Below, in pieces: positions 1-9,527 of a stretch of 64,000 bases of DNA. Under the pieces are notes generated by a model. It saw only the letters and a list, made by a program, of their open reading frames with translations. It was not told the origin of the DNA and did no database searches. The stretch comes from Betaproteobacteria bacterium. GTDB lineage: Bacteria > Pseudomonadota > Gammaproteobacteria > Burkholderiales > Burkholderiaceae_A. Every line of letters starts with the position of its first letter. The stretch's first letter is position 1. The translations under genes and the position numbers were made by a program. The stretch lies in contig VGHN01000007.1 of assembly GCA_016868255.1 (NCBI GenBank), positions 30,143-94,142 on the forward strand, written 5' to 3'.

Positions 1-974
1 TGTGCCCCGGCCACCTCTTTGCCAAAGTCGGCATAGATGTCTTTGCTGGCCGCCACAAAGGCTTTCTTATCGACTTCATTGGCCTTGGTTCCCCCTGCAG
101 TGATCTTGGTCAGCAAATCTTTGTCCTCTTTTGCGGCAACGTCGTAGACGAAGGCCTGGGTCTCTTTGGCGGTGTCTTCAAGAATCTTGCGGACGTCGGC
201 CGGCAAGGTGGCCCACTTCTTCGAGCCTGCTGTGAGGTAAGCGGGCGTATAAACGTGCCCCGATAGACTGATGAACTTCTGTACCTCTTGGAGCTTCGCG
301 GAGTAAATCTGCGTCAACGGATTCTCCTGGCCATCCATCACACCGGTCTGCAGCGCTGTGAATACCTCTTTAAAACTCATGGGTGAGGGATTTGCGCCGT
401 ACTCCTGGAACATCCGCACCCGCCATTTGCCCTCGGGCACTCGGAGTTTGATTCCCTTGAGGTCAGCCGGCACCACGACAGGCTTCTTATTGTTGGTGAT
501 GTGTCGGTAGCCGTTCTCCCAGACACCAATAATTTTCAACCCCTTCTTCTCGGCCTCGGGTGCAAGCACTGGCCAGAAAATCTCTTTCTCGATTCGCCGC
601 ATGTGGTTGCGGTCTTGGACGAGATATGGGAGTTCGAAAATTCCAAAGAGATCCGATTGGGACGTCATGACCGACGATGGCAGAGCGAGGTCGATGGTGC
701 CCAGCTTTAGTTTCTGCACCATTTCCGTGTCGCCGCCCAGTTGGCTTGAACCGAATACCGTCACTTTGGCTTTGCCACCCAACTTTGCGTTGGCCCGCTT
801 CGCGAACTCCTCGGATGAAAAGGCGAACAGAGATCCCGGCGCACCCACGTGGCCAAGCTTGATCTCAAGTTCTTGTGCGGCCAGTCCGCTCATGCCCCCA
901 AAACCAAGGCCAACGGCCACCGCCGAGGCAATGATGGAGCGACGCGTCGAGAACTTCTGATTGATATATTTCAT
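1..974 (-). CDS. TRAP transporter solute-binding protein, DctP family (partial, C-terminus outside window)
   Basis: Periplasmic receptor of a tripartite ATP-independent transporter, a family that binds carboxylate or sulfonate ligands. The gene runs off the left edge; about 324 residues are visible. The start is ATG at 974, with an AAGGAG Shine-Dalgarno seven bases upstream. Residues 1-34 form a signal peptide with a twin-arginine-like TRRSII core, ending near LAAQ-E. The mature part opens with the family-typical LGHVGAPGS and contains the LRVPEG segment, whose Arg usually contacts the ligand carboxylate, and the FTALQTGVMDGQENP segment. It lies 36 bases downstream of an aminotransferase gene on the same strand and is probably co-transcribed. 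The membrane subunits are expected beyond the window. The ligand is unknown. Confidence 0.93.
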   Translation of the reverse strand, partial: MKYINQKFSTRRSIIASAVAVGLGFGGMSGLAAQELEIKLGHVGAPGSLFAFSSEEFAKRANAKLGGKAKVTVFGSSQLGGDTEMVQKLKLGTIDLALPSSVMTSQSDLFGIFELPYLVQDRNHMRRIEKEIFWPVLAPEAEKKGLKIIGVWENGYRHITNNKKPVVVPADLKGIKLRVPEGKWRVRMFQEYGANPSPMSFKEVFTALQTGVMDGQENPLTQIYSAKLQEVQKFISLSGHVYTPAYLTAGSKKWATLPADVRKILEDTAKETQAFVYDVAAKEDKDLLTKITAGGTKANEVDKKAFVAASKDIYADFGKEVAGA

Positions 975-1010
975 TGATGTCTCCTTGCTTTGAGTTGAAA
1001 TAAAGCCAGC

Positions 1011-2243
1011 CTACTTCTCTAGTTGATCGAGTGCCGCCTGCACACCTCCACGCCGATGAGGCACCTGAGAGAGTGCAAGACCCATCTCAACGCCACCGAG
1101 GGTTCCAATCAGGGCGAGGTCGTTGAAGTCACCCAGGTGACCAATCCGAAAGACCCAACCCTGGAGTTTTGCAAGGCCCGTGCCCAGGGACATATTGAAT
1201 CGCTCAAGGACCAATCGTCGAAAGGCATCCGCGTCGTGTCGACCACCACCGGATTTCTCCGGCATGACAACAGCAGTGAGGACGGGACTGTATTCAGCCG
1301 GATTTTCACAGAGGATCTCTAGGCCCCACGCCTCGACGGCCGCTCGGGTGGCCATTGCATGCCGCTTGTGGCGAGAAAAGACATTCTCAAGGCCCTCTTC
1401 GTAGAGCATGTCGAGCGCTTCGGCCAGGCCATAAAGGAGATTGGTCGCTGGAGTCGATGGCCAGAATCCGTTTCGATTCGCGGCCAAGATTTCCTCCCAA
1501 CCCCAGTAAGCCTTTGGAAGTTTTGATTGCTTGCTGGTCTCAATCGCCTTGTCGCTGAGCGCGTTGAAGGAGAGTCCCGGCGGGAGCATGAGGCCCTTTT
1601 GAGAGCCTGCCACTGTTACATCTACCCCCCAGGCGTCGTGCTGAAAGGCAACACTGCCAAGCGATGAGATGGTGTCAACCATCAGCAATGCCGGGTGCTT
1701 GGCGGCATCAATGGCCTTTCGGACCGACTCGATATTGGAGGTCACGCCAGTTGAGGTCTCGTTGTGCACAACGCACACCGCCTTGATTTCCCCGCTCGTG
1801 TCGGAGCGAAGAAGGTCTTCAATGGCATTGGCATCGACCCCCCGACGCCAGTTGCCGGGAATGAACTCGGGCCGCAACCCCATCTTCTCTGCAAGCTTTT
1901 TCCAGAGGCTCGCGAAATGGCCGGTTTCCGCCATGATCACTCGGTCGCCCGGGCTCAGGGTATTGACCAGCGCCGCTTCCCAGGCCCCTGTGCCAGAGGC
2001 GGGATAAATAATGACGGGGTTGCTCGTTCCAAAAACGGGACGAATCTGTTCAAGAATCTGCAATCCCAGCCGCTGAAACTCGGGCCCCCGATGATCAATC
2101 GTCGGGAAGTCGATGGCCCTCAGGATCCGATCGGGAACATTGCTTGGGCCGGGAATCTGAAGGAAATGTCGACCCTGGCCAATTCGATTGAGGTGGGCCG
2201 TTGGGCGTATTGGAGCCTTGGGTTGAAACTGGTCTTTGTGCAT
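1011..2243 (-). CDS. Serine-glyoxylate / alanine-glyoxylate aminotransferase family protein (class V, PLP), paralogue 1
   Basis: Class V PLP-dependent aminotransferase of the serine-glyoxylate transaminase group, about 410 aa. The N-terminus has the family motif GPSNVP followed by DHRGPEF. The PLP-binding lysine is in SQKG, and SGTGAWEAAL binds the cofactor phosphate. The family transfers an amino group from serine or alanine to glyoxylate, giving hydroxypyruvate or pyruvate plus glycine. I chose ATG 2243, preceded by GCGAGGG; an in-frame TTG at 2285 would add 14 basic residues not typical of the family. The TRAP receptor follows 36 bases downstream. A close paralogue lies at 19199. The exact amino donor cannot be told from sequence. 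Confidence 0.88.
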   Translation of the reverse strand: MHKDQFQPKAPIRPTAHLNRIGQGRHFLQIPGPSNVPDRILRAIDFPTIDHRGPEFQRLGLQILEQIRPVFGTSNPVIIYPASGTGAWEAALVNTLSPGDRVIMAETGHFASLWKKLAEKMGLRPEFIPGNWRRGVDANAIEDLLRSDTSGEIKAVCVVHNETSTGVTSNIESVRKAIDAAKHPALLMVDTISSLGSVAFQHDAWGVDVTVAGSQKGLMLPPGLSFNALSDKAIETSKQSKLPKAYWGWEEILAANRNGFWPSTPATNLLYGLAEALDMLYEEGLENVFSRHKRHAMATRAAVEAWGLEILCENPAEYSPVLTAVVMPEKSGGGRHDADAFRRLVLERFNMSLGTGLAKLQGWVFRIGHLGDFNDLALIGTLGGVEMGLALSQVPHRRGGVQAALDQLEK

Positions 2244-2476
2244 CTGCCCTCGCGCCGGTCTAAACGTTCGCCGAAGGGCAAACAAGCAGAAATCATCGCT
2301 GGGAGTGCAGCCCCGTTGTCAGAGGACAAACCCTGAGGAATCCATCCTCAAAGACAGTTGGCAAGACCTACTCTGAGTTCAAGTTTGGCTGAACACGGCT
2401 CCTGCAGAACTACATCGATTTAAGTTGCAGACAGTGCTTACGCGGTGTTTGACTCCCAAATGCGGCGAATACCTCC

Positions 2477-2530
2477 TATAATCACCGCATGAAAAGCGGT
2501 GATAAATCCTATAGCGGTGATAAATTCTAT
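2477..2530 (+). promoter_or_regulatory. Candidate promoter and repeat operator of the Fic gene
   Basis: TATAAT at 2477-2482 is a perfect -10 box; TTGACT at 2449-2454 lies 22 bases upstream, which is longer than ideal. Overlapping and following the -10 box are three copies of one motif: inverted ATCACCGC at 2481-2488, then GCGGTGATAAAT at 2496-2507 and again at 2514-2525. The last two sit in an 18-base tandem repeat (2495-2512, 2513-2530) with one mismatch. Transcription would start near 2489, so the repeats would cover the start point and leader. That suggests repression by a sequence-specific binder, possibly the C-terminal winged helix of Fic itself. Confidence 0.5.
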
Positions 2531-3652
2531 ATGTGGCAGCAAAGCGACTGGCCCCATTGGAGTTACGACCACGTTCGAATGGCTCCGCTGCTCGCCCACG
2601 CCCACTCAGCCCAGGGTCATCTTCTGGGTCGAATGCACGACTTGGGGTTTGAACTGCGTGATCAAGCGACCCTGCGTATCTTGACCGAGGAAGTACTGAA
2701 GACGAGCGAGATTGAGGGAGAAAAACTTAATGCGGACTCGGTCCGCTCTTCTATCGCCCGACGACTTGGTGTCGACATAGGCGCCCTGGCACCGGTCGAC
2801 CGTTATGTTGATGGTGTGGTCGATATGGTTCTAGATGCCACCCAAGGCTACAACACGCCCCTTACGCGAGAGCGGCTATTTGGCTGGCATGCAGCAATGT
2901 TTCCCACAGGGCACAGCGGCCTTAACAAAATCCTTATCGGCCAATGGCGCGACGATTCACGTGGGCCCATGCAGGTTGTCTCGGGCCCCATCCATCGGCA
3001 AAAGGTTCACTTCGAAGCACCCCCTGCGAATCAAGTCGAGGCCGAAATGAGCGCCTTCCTGACTTGGTTCAATTCGAATAACCAACACGACCCGCTCATC
3101 AAAGCCGGTCTGGCACACCTATGGGCTGTGACCATCCACCCCTTTGAGGACGGCAATGGCCGGATTGCACGTGCGGTGGGTGATATGGCGCTGGCCCGCG
3201 CTGAAAACTCAGTGCAGCGCTTCTACAGCCTATCTGCTCAGATACAGCGAGAACGCGCTGAGTATTACGACCGCCTCGAGGCCACTCAAAGGGGCGGACT
3301 TGATGTGACAGTTTGGTTGGAATGGTTTGTCTCGTGCCTACCGCGAGCCATTAACGGTGCAGAGGCGACGCTAACGCAGGTATTAATCAAGGCACGCTTT
3401 TGGCAATACTGGGCAGGGATGCCACTCAATCAACGTCAGATTAAGCTGCTCAACCAGTTGCTTGACGGCTTCGACGGAAAACTAACGAGCAGCAAGTGGG
3501 CGACGATCGGGAAGTGCTCGCAGGACACCGCGCTTCGAGACATCACCGAACTTCTGGATCGTGGGGTACTAAAAAAATCTGAGGCCAGCGGCCGCAGCAC
3601 GAGCTATGAGCTTCAATCGTTCGGCAGCGAATCCCTAAAAGACAACCAATGA
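2531..3652 (+). CDS. Fic family protein (AMP transferase) with N-terminal DUF4172-like and C-terminal winged-helix regions
   Basis: About 373 aa. The catalytic motif HPFEDGNGRIAR (residues 203-214) is intact, so AMPylation activity is expected. An inhibitory-helix motif of the (S/T)xxxE(G/N) type, TSEIEG, is at residues 58-63, marking a class II Fic protein with its autoinhibitory helix N-terminal to the core. The N-terminus (WQQSDWPHWSYD) matches the DUF4172 type found in Fic/DOC-like proteins. The last 70 residues look like a winged helix-turn-helix. I prefer ATG 2531 because family members start with this W-rich segment. The in-frame ATG at 2489 would translate the tandem operator repeats and would coincide with the predicted transcription start. 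No separate antitoxin gene is adjacent. The protein targets are unknown. Confidence 0.88.
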   Translation: MWQQSDWPHWSYDHVRMAPLLAHAHSAQGHLLGRMHDLGFELRDQATLRILTEEVLKTSEIEGEKLNADSVRSSIARRLGVDIGALAPVDRYVDGVVDMVLDATQGYNTPLTRERLFGWHAAMFPTGHSGLNKILIGQWRDDSRGPMQVVSGPIHRQKVHFEAPPANQVEAEMSAFLTWFNSNNQHDPLIKAGLAHLWAVTIHPFEDGNGRIARAVGDMALARAENSVQRFYSLSAQIQRERAEYYDRLEATQRGGLDVTVWLEWFVSCLPRAINGAEATLTQVLIKARFWQYWAGMPLNQRQIKLLNQLLDGFDGKLTSSKWATIGKCSQDTALRDITELLDRGVLKKSEASGRSTSYELQSFGSESLKDNQ

Positions 3653-3726
3653 CTCTTGGAAGGCAGTCACAGCAAGTTGAGTGATCTGGGCAGAAAATAG
3701 CTCCGTACGAGACGTCTAACGACCCA

Positions 3727-4755
3727 CTAACCCCCAGAAGCCCGCCCCAAGCGGTCCAGGACCGCCTCCCAGGCCAGGCCCTCGGGTGGGCGCTCGAGCC
3801 AAATCTCATCAAAGCCGGCCTGGTCCCAGTCGTTCAGACGCGCATACAACTGCTGCCCATAGGCATCGGGCTGAGCGGGCGCGAGCAGCAGCTCGCAATT
3901 CGCACTTGCATTGAGTTGCGCAATAAGTGCCCTGCCCTGCGGATCGGTCTCATCGCCCAGACACCAGACGGCAATGCGCTTGGGGGCACTCTGCAGTTGG
4001 GCCAAGCACTTGTGCATCTCTTCTTGTGACATTAGCTTGAGTGGAGTTCGCGGGGCATAGTGCGAGGCGAGACTCCCCGAGACACGCGGCGCAGATTGGC
4101 GCTTGGCTACCTCTGAGTCCGCCAAGCGCACCACGGCATCAATGGCTTCACGCGGAATCCCGCCGGGCCGCAGCACTCGGGGTGGGCTCACGGTGCAATC
4201 CACAATCGTGCTCTCGAGGCCCACGCTCGATGCGCCCCCATCGATCACTGCATCGCCCTCGCCCATTCGGCCGCCGAGGCTTCGCACGACATCCTGCGCC
4301 CGTGTAGGGCTCACAGCGCCAAAGACATTCGCAGAGGGCGCTGCCAACCAACCACTGCCCCCCACCTTCGCAAAGGCCTGCAGAAGGCCGAGCGCCACCG
4401 GGTGACCTGGCACACGAATTCCCACACTGCGCTGACCCCCAGTGACTTCATCGAGGGCCAATGGTGACGCCGGAAGAATGAGTGTGAGTGGGCCGGGCCA
4501 GAACGCGGCCGCTAATTCTCTGGCGGTCTCACTCCACTCGCTGGCCAGCGGCATCGCGGATTCGAGAGAGGCCGCGTGAACAATCAGTGGATGGCCCTTG
4601 GGCCGGCCCTTGACTTCGAAAATGCGCGAAACAGCAGATGCGCTACTGGCATCGGCGCCCAAGCCATAGACGGTCTCGGTGGGAAATGCCACCAACCCCC
4701 CATTCAATAAAAGCGCCGCTGCTCGGTCCAACTCCGTGGCCGAGAAGGATTGCAT
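3727..4755 (-). CDS. tsaC: L-threonylcarbamoyladenylate synthase, Sua5 type
   Basis: Makes threonylcarbamoyl-AMP from threonine, bicarbonate and ATP, the first step of tRNA t6A37 formation. About 342 aa, which is the longer Sua5 type: a YrdC domain (about residues 1-210, with FPTETVYGLGADA and KGRPKGHPL near the N-terminus) followed by a C-terminal Sua5 domain after the linker containing SGSLASHYAP. The ATG at 4755 overlaps the purK stop (TGATG), so translation is probably coupled. An in-frame start farther upstream at 4902 would lie deep inside purK and is unlikely. It is the last gene of the long leftward operon that begins with tkt and is convergent with fic. Confidence 0.93.
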   Translation of the reverse strand: MQSFSATELDRAAALLLNGGLVAFPTETVYGLGADASSASAVSRIFEVKGRPKGHPLIVHAASLESAMPLASEWSETARELAAAFWPGPLTLILPASPLALDEVTGGQRSVGIRVPGHPVALGLLQAFAKVGGSGWLAAPSANVFGAVSPTRAQDVVRSLGGRMGEGDAVIDGGASSVGLESTIVDCTVSPPRVLRPGGIPREAIDAVVRLADSEVAKRQSAPRVSGSLASHYAPRTPLKLMSQEEMHKCLAQLQSAPKRIAVWCLGDETDPQGRALIAQLNASANCELLLAPAQPDAYGQQLYARLNDWDQAGFDEIWLERPPEGLAWEAVLDRLGRASGG

Positions 4756-5831
4756 CAGTCGAGCCTCTCGGTGATGTGGCCCATCTTGCGACCGGGCCGG
4801 GGCTCGGACTTGCCGTAGAGATGCAAGACCGCCTTGCCCTCCTTCACCATGCGCTTCCAATCGGGTTCTACCGCTGCGCCATCCGGGCCCTTGGGGAACC
4901 AATGGTCGCCCAAGAGATTGGTCATGCGCACCGGGAAACGCAGTGCCGTGGGCCCCAGAGAATCGCCCACACAGATGCGAACCTGCTGCTCAAACTGGCT
5001 CGTCTCACAAGCCTCGATGGTGTAGTGGCCACTGTTGTGCGGACGCGGGGCCATCTCATTGGCCACCAACTCACCCGAGTCCAATACAAAAAATTCCAGA
5101 CACATCACGCCCATATAGTTCATGGCCTCTGCCACCCCGCGGGCCCAAGACTGGGCCCTCTCGGCCACGGCGGGTGAAACCGAGGCGGGCACAGTGGTGG
5201 TATGCAGAGTGCCTTGGCGGTGGATGTTCTCGGCCAGGGGGAAGACCGCAACCTCGCCCTTTGCCGAGCGGGCAAGAATCACCGAGACTTCACTGGCGAG
5301 CATGAGGCGTCGCTCGAGCACGCAGACCACCGAGCCCATCTCGACGAAGGCACGCTCGGCTTCTTGCGCCGACAAGACCGTCTGTTGGCCCTTGCCGTCA
5401 TAACCCAAACGCGCGGTTTTGAGAATGCCCGGGAAGGCCTGGGCCGGAAGTGCAAGGGCCTCTTCTGAACTGCGCACGGGCCAGTGGGGGGCCACCGGCA
5501 CGCCGGCCGAGGCGATGAAGGCCTTCTCGACCAAGCGATCTTGGGCGCGCTCGACGCAGTCGGCCGATGGATAGGTGGCACCGTGGGCCGAGAGAAAACG
5601 CAGGGATTCAGCAGGCACATTCTCAAACTCGGTGGTGAAGACGCGGGCCTTGCTCGCAAAAACCGCAAGCGCCTGGGCGTCGCGGTAATCGCCCACCACA
5701 TGGTCATCGGCAAGTTGCCCAGCAGGGCCAAGTGGGTCGGGGTCGAGCACCACCACGGTGTGGCCCATGCGATGGGCCGCCTGAATCATCATGCGGCCGA
5801 GTTGGCCGCCGCCCAGCAATCCGATTTGCAT
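4755..5831 (-). CDS. purK: N5-carboxyaminoimidazole ribonucleotide synthase (PurK)
   Basis: ATP-grasp enzyme converting AIR, bicarbonate and ATP to N5-CAIR in purine synthesis. About 358 aa, normal for PurK. The N-terminus IGLLGGGQLGRMM is diagnostic. The ATP-grasp region includes KTARLGYDGKGQ, and the C-terminal half has ANEMAPRPHNSGHYTIE, which carries metal and substrate ligands. ATG 5831 is used; a TTG one codon upstream is also possible. It begins seven bases after the purCE stop and overlaps tsaC by one base. Its product is the substrate of the PurE domain encoded just upstream, so the order matches the pathway. Confidence 0.96.
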   Translation of the reverse strand: MQIGLLGGGQLGRMMIQAAHRMGHTVVVLDPDPLGPAGQLADDHVVGDYRDAQALAVFASKARVFTTEFENVPAESLRFLSAHGATYPSADCVERAQDRLVEKAFIASAGVPVAPHWPVRSSEEALALPAQAFPGILKTARLGYDGKGQQTVLSAQEAERAFVEMGSVVCVLERRLMLASEVSVILARSAKGEVAVFPLAENIHRQGTLHTTTVPASVSPAVAERAQSWARGVAEAMNYMGVMCLEFFVLDSGELVANEMAPRPHNSGHYTIEACETSQFEQQVRICVGDSLGPTALRFPVRMTNLLGDHWFPKGPDGAAVEPDWKRMVKEGKAVLHLYGKSEPRPGRKMGHITERLD

Positions 5832-5838
5832 CAATGCC

Positions 5839-7209
5839 TCAGCGGCCGAGTGTCGCGTTCATGGAGTGGGCCGCCTCGGTCTGTTGCATCCGAAACGCCT
5901 CGAGGCGTTCACGCAGCACATCGTCTTGAGTCGCCAGGGTGGCAATCACATGCAAGGCGGCATTGGCGGCACCTGCCTCACCGATGGCGAAGGTGGCCAC
6001 TGGAATGCCCTTGGGCATCTGAACAATTGAATAGAGCGAATCCTCGCCCCGCAGGTATTTGGATGGCACTGGGACACCCAAAACCGGCACCGTGGTCTTC
6101 GATGCCAACATGCCCGGCAGATGGGCGGCACCACCCGCCCCGGCAATAATTGCGCGAAAGCCGCGGGCATGGGCAGACTCGGCATAGCCATAGAGCGCAT
6201 CGGGCATGCGGTGGGCCGAGACCACGCGGGCCTCGTGCGGGATGCCGAATCGATCGAGAATCTCCACCGCGTGTCGCATCACCTCCCAGTCGGACTGAGA
6301 GCCCATCACCACACCGACGACCGGCATGCGAACACCTGCAATGCGATACAAGGCCTCGCGGTATTTATCGGCTGTCTGCGCAATTACGCGTGCAGGCAAC
6401 TCGGGGGCAGGCGCTGTCTTGTCCCAATCCAGGGTCTCCAAGTAGTCGCGAACAAACTGCTTGTCGAAACTCGGTGGGCTGATGCCTTCTGCATAACCAT
6501 CGGCCGGCCAATAGCGCGATGAGTCGGCGGTGAGCACTTCGTCCATGAGATGAATCACACCCTTGTCATCCAGACCAAATTCAAACTTTGTGTCGGCCAC
6601 GATAATGCCCTGCTCCAAGGCATAGGCGGCGGCCTCGTTGTAGAGGGCCAGGCTGATGCGACGAATCTCATTGGCATGTTTCTCGCCGATTAACTTCACG
6701 ACCTCTTCAAAGGAAATGTTCTCGTCGTGTTGCCCCGCCTCGGCCTTGTGGGCCGGGGTAAAAATAGGCTCGGGCAGCCGCGAGGCCATGGAGAGCCCCT
6801 TGGGCAAGGCAATGCCACAGACCGAGCCCGTGGCCTGGTAATCCTTCCAGCCACCACCAATTAGGTAGCCCCGCACCACGGCCTCTATAGGAAGCGGCTT
6901 GAGTCGCTTGGCCACCACAGCACGGCCACGCACCTGCTCCACTTCGGCCTCGGTCACCACGGTTTCGGGGTCGATGCCGGTGAGGTGATTGGGAACAATA
7001 TGGGCGAGCTTGGCAAACCAGAACTCGCTCATGCGATTGAGGATCACACCCTTCTCGGGGATGGGTTCGGACATCACCACATCGAAGGCCGAGAGCCGAT
7101 CGCTGGCGATCATCAGTAGCTTGTCATCGCCCACCGCATAGAGGTCACGAACCTTGCCGCGACCAATCAGCGGCAGTGAACGAATCGATGTCTGATAGAG
7201 AGCGGTCAT
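5839..7209 (-). CDS. purC-purE: Fused SAICAR synthetase (PurC) - N5-CAIR mutase (PurE class I)
   Basis: One uninterrupted 456-aa frame carries two purine enzymes. Residues 1 to about 291 are PurC (GRGKVRDLY near the start, [29 protein letters not shown]), joining CAIR and aspartate. Residues 295-456 are class I PurE ([13 protein letters not shown] at about 299-311, then the VSAHRMP catalytic His segment, and [10 protein letters not shown]). The two meet with only GVR between ALYRIA and the methionine that would normally start a free PurE. I re-read bases 6320-6365 and see no stop. The start ATG overlaps the fba stop as ATGA. In related bacteria the two are usually separate adjacent genes; vertebrate PAICS has the same domain order but a class II PurE. 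Confidence 0.92.
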   Translation of the reverse strand: MTALYQTSIRSLPLIGRGKVRDLYAVGDDKLLMIASDRLSAFDVVMSEPIPEKGVILNRMSEFWFAKLAHIVPNHLTGIDPETVVTEAEVEQVRGRAVVAKRLKPLPIEAVVRGYLIGGGWKDYQATGSVCGIALPKGLSMASRLPEPIFTPAHKAEAGQHDENISFEEVVKLIGEKHANEIRRISLALYNEAAAYALEQGIIVADTKFEFGLDDKGVIHLMDEVLTADSSRYWPADGYAEGISPPSFDKQFVRDYLETLDWDKTAPAPELPARVIAQTADKYREALYRIAGVRMPVVGVVMGSQSDWEVMRHAVEILDRFGIPHEARVVSAHRMPDALYGYAESAHARGFRAIIAGAGGAAHLPGMLASKTTVPVLGVPVPSKYLRGEDSLYSIVQMPKGIPVATFAIGEAGAANAALHVIATLATQDDVLRERLEAFRMQQTEAAHSMNATLGR

Positions 7210-8270
7210 TGAACAACCTGGGCCAGCGCGCCCGTGTGGTAGCGACTGGCCATGGCCTCGAGGGCCACAGGCTTGATCTTGCTGGCCTGGCCAGCGCAGC
7301 CAAACTGCTCATAGCGGGCCTTGCAGATGGCCTTGGCTGCCTCGCGGGCAGGCTTGAGGTAATCGCGGGGATCGAACTTCTCGTGGTTCTCTGCCATGAA
7401 TCGACGAATGGCCGCGGTCATTGCCAGGCGAATGTCGGTATCGATGTTGATCTTGCGCACACCATGCCCAATGGCCTTCTGAATCTCCTCCACCGGCACG
7501 CCATAGGTCTCTTTCATATCGCCACCGAACTGGCGAATCTCATCGAGCAGCTCCTGGGGAACGGAGGACGAGCCATGCATGACCAGGTGGGTATTGGGAA
7601 TGCGGCGATGAATCTCTTGAATGCGACCAATCGCAAGAATGTCGCCCGTGGGCTTGCGTGTGAATTTGTATGCACCGTGGCTGGTGCCGATGGCAATGGC
7701 CAAGGCATCGAGCTGGGTCTGGCGAACAAAATCGGCAGCCTGCTCCGGGTCAGTCAGTAGTTGGTCCATGGTCATGGTGGAGTCGGTGCCATGGCCATCT
7801 TCTTTGTCACCGCGCATGGTCTCGAGCGACCCCAGACAACCCAACTCGCCCTCGACCGAGATGCCCTTCTGGTGGGCCATCTGCACCACCTCTTTGGTCA
7901 CTGAGACGTTGTAGTCGTAACTGGCGATGGTTTTCCCATCGGCCTCGAGCGAGCCGTCCATCATGACGCTGGAGAAGCCCAGGCCAATGGCGCCACTGCA
8001 GACTGCGGGGCTCTGGCCATGGTCTTGGTGCATCACCACCGGCAACTTCGGATAGCTCTCCACTGCTGCCGCAATCAGGTGGCGAAGGAAATCCTCACCC
8101 GCATACTTTCTTGCACCCGCACTGGCCTGCATGATCACCGGGGCATCGACCTCGGCCGCAGCCGACATAATCGCCTGCACCTGCTCGAGATTGTTCACAT
8201 TAAATGCAGGGATGCCGTAGCCGTTTTCGGCAGCATGGTCGAGCAGTTGTCGCATCGAGACCAGGGCCAT
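7206..8270 (-). CDS. fba: Fructose-1,6-bisphosphate aldolase, class II (CbbA-like)
   Basis: Zinc-dependent aldolase interconverting fructose-1,6-bisphosphate with DHAP and glyceraldehyde-3-phosphate. About 354 aa. Features include the N-terminal [20 protein letters not shown], the metal-binding [19 protein letters not shown], and HGSSSVPQ with [10 protein letters not shown] near the C-terminus, as in the Calvin-cycle-like subtype of class II. ATG 8270 is preceded by AAGGAG at good spacing; frames starting farther upstream lack a ribosome site. It follows pgk after a 73-base gap with no pyruvate kinase gene between them, and its stop overlaps the purC start (ATGA). Confidence 0.96.
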   Translation of the reverse strand: MALVSMRQLLDHAAENGYGIPAFNVNNLEQVQAIMSAAAEVDAPVIMQASAGARKYAGEDFLRHLIAAAVESYPKLPVVMHQDHGQSPAVCSGAIGLGFSSVMMDGSLEADGKTIASYDYNVSVTKEVVQMAHQKGISVEGELGCLGSLETMRGDKEDGHGTDSTMTMDQLLTDPEQAADFVRQTQLDALAIAIGTSHGAYKFTRKPTGDILAIGRIQEIHRRIPNTHLVMHGSSSVPQELLDEIRQFGGDMKETYGVPVEEIQKAIGHGVRKINIDTDIRLAMTAAIRRFMAENHEKFDPRDYLKPAREAAKAICKARYEQFGCAGQASKIKPVALEAMASRYHTGALAQVVQ

Positions 8271-8343
8271 GGGGTTCTCCTTGGGGTGAAATTCGAGAAA
8301 ACCTCGATTTTCACCCACCAAGGCAGGTCAAGACAAACGGCGC

Positions 8344-9522
8344 CTACGCCCGGGCCAGCAGGGCCGAGACAGCGGGAAGTGTTTTTCCTTCAAGGAACTC
8401 CAAGAAGGCACCACCCCCGGTGGAGATGTAGTCGATCTGATTGGCGATGTTGTACTTGGCAATGGCCGCCAGGGTGTCGCCACCGCCCGCGATGGAGAAG
8501 GCCGGTGAGTGGGCAATGGCCGCGGCCAGGGTGCGTGTGCCGCCCGAGAACTGCTCAATCTCAAACACACCGAGTGGCCCATTCCAGACCACGGTGCCCG
8601 CCATGGCAATGAGCCCTGCCAACTTCGCTGCCGTGCGAGGACCAATATCGAGAATCATGTCGTCATCGGCACACTTATGGGCAAGCACTTTGTTTGCGCG
8701 GGCCTGCGATGAGAACTCATTGGCAGTGACAATATCCTCGGGCAGAGGAACCTCGGCACCGCGGGCCCGCATGGTGGCCATGATGGCGCGGGCCTCATCG
8801 AGCAGATCGAGTTCGGCCAGCGAGCGGCCAATGGGCAGGCCCGCCGCGGCCATAAAGGTATTGGCAATGCCACCGCCCACAATCAACTGGTCCACCTTCT
8901 CGGCCAAGGAGCGAAGGATGGTGAGTTTGGTGGAGACCTTTGAGCCCGCAACAATCGCAACCAAGGGCCGCCGTGGGCTCTCGAATGCGCGACCCAGTGC
9001 ATCGAGTTCCGCGGCCATCAGAGGCCCCGCGCACGCCACCGGCGCAGCCAAGGCCAGTCCATGGGTGGTGGCCTCGGCCCGGTGGGCGGTGCCAAAGGCA
9101 TCGTTCACATAAATGTCGCAGAGCGAGGCCATCTTCTTTGCGAGATCCTGATTGTCTTTCTTTTCGCCCGCATTCACGCGGCAATTCTCGAGCACCACAA
9201 GATCACCCGGTGCGAGCGGAAACTTCCCATCGAGCCAGTCATGAATCACCGGCACCTTGCGATCGAGCAACTCCGCGAGACGCAGCGCAATGGGGCCCAA
9301 GGAGTCCTCGGGTCGAAACTCGCCCTCGGTGGGGCGCCCCAGGTGAGAGGTCACCATGACCGCAGCACCGGCATCGAGCGCCATCTGAATGGCAGGCACC
9401 GAGGCGCGAATCCGCGTGTCATCGGTGATGCGGCCGGTGTCGTCTTGCGGCACGTTGAGATCGGCGCGGATGAAGACGCGTTTGCCCTTGAGCGCCAGAT
9501 CGCTCATGCGCTTGAACTTCAT
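8344..9522 (-). CDS. pgk: Phosphoglycerate kinase
   Basis: Transfers phosphate from 1,3-bisphosphoglycerate to ADP. About 392 aa, normal length. The N-terminal signature [15 protein letters not shown] is followed by [11 protein letters not shown] and the substrate-binding TSHLGRP. The C-terminal nucleotide domain has [11 protein letters not shown] and [11 protein letters not shown] 9522 gives MKFKRMSDL, with GAGGTAG upstream inside the end of gapA; an internal ATG five codons later is the alternative. It lies five bases after gapA in the glycolytic operon. Confidence 0.97.
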   Translation of the reverse strand: MKFKRMSDLALKGKRVFIRADLNVPQDDTGRITDDTRIRASVPAIQMALDAGAAVMVTSHLGRPTEGEFRPEDSLGPIALRLAELLDRKVPVIHDWLDGKFPLAPGDLVVLENCRVNAGEKKDNQDLAKKMASLCDIYVNDAFGTAHRAEATTHGLALAAPVACAGPLMAAELDALGRAFESPRRPLVAIVAGSKVSTKLTILRSLAEKVDQLIVGGGIANTFMAAAGLPIGRSLAELDLLDEARAIMATMRARGAEVPLPEDIVTANEFSSQARANKVLAHKCADDDMILDIGPRTAAKLAGLIAMAGTVVWNGPLGVFEIEQFSGGTRTLAAAIAHSPAFSIAGGGDTLAAIAKYNIANQIDYISTGGGAFLEFLEGKTLPAVSALLARA

Positions 9523-9527
9523 GGTCT

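Noticed and set aside
2489..2530. ATG 2489 as the Fic start
   Set aside because: It would translate the operator-like repeats, coincides with the predicted transcription start, and adds residues absent from the family N-terminus.
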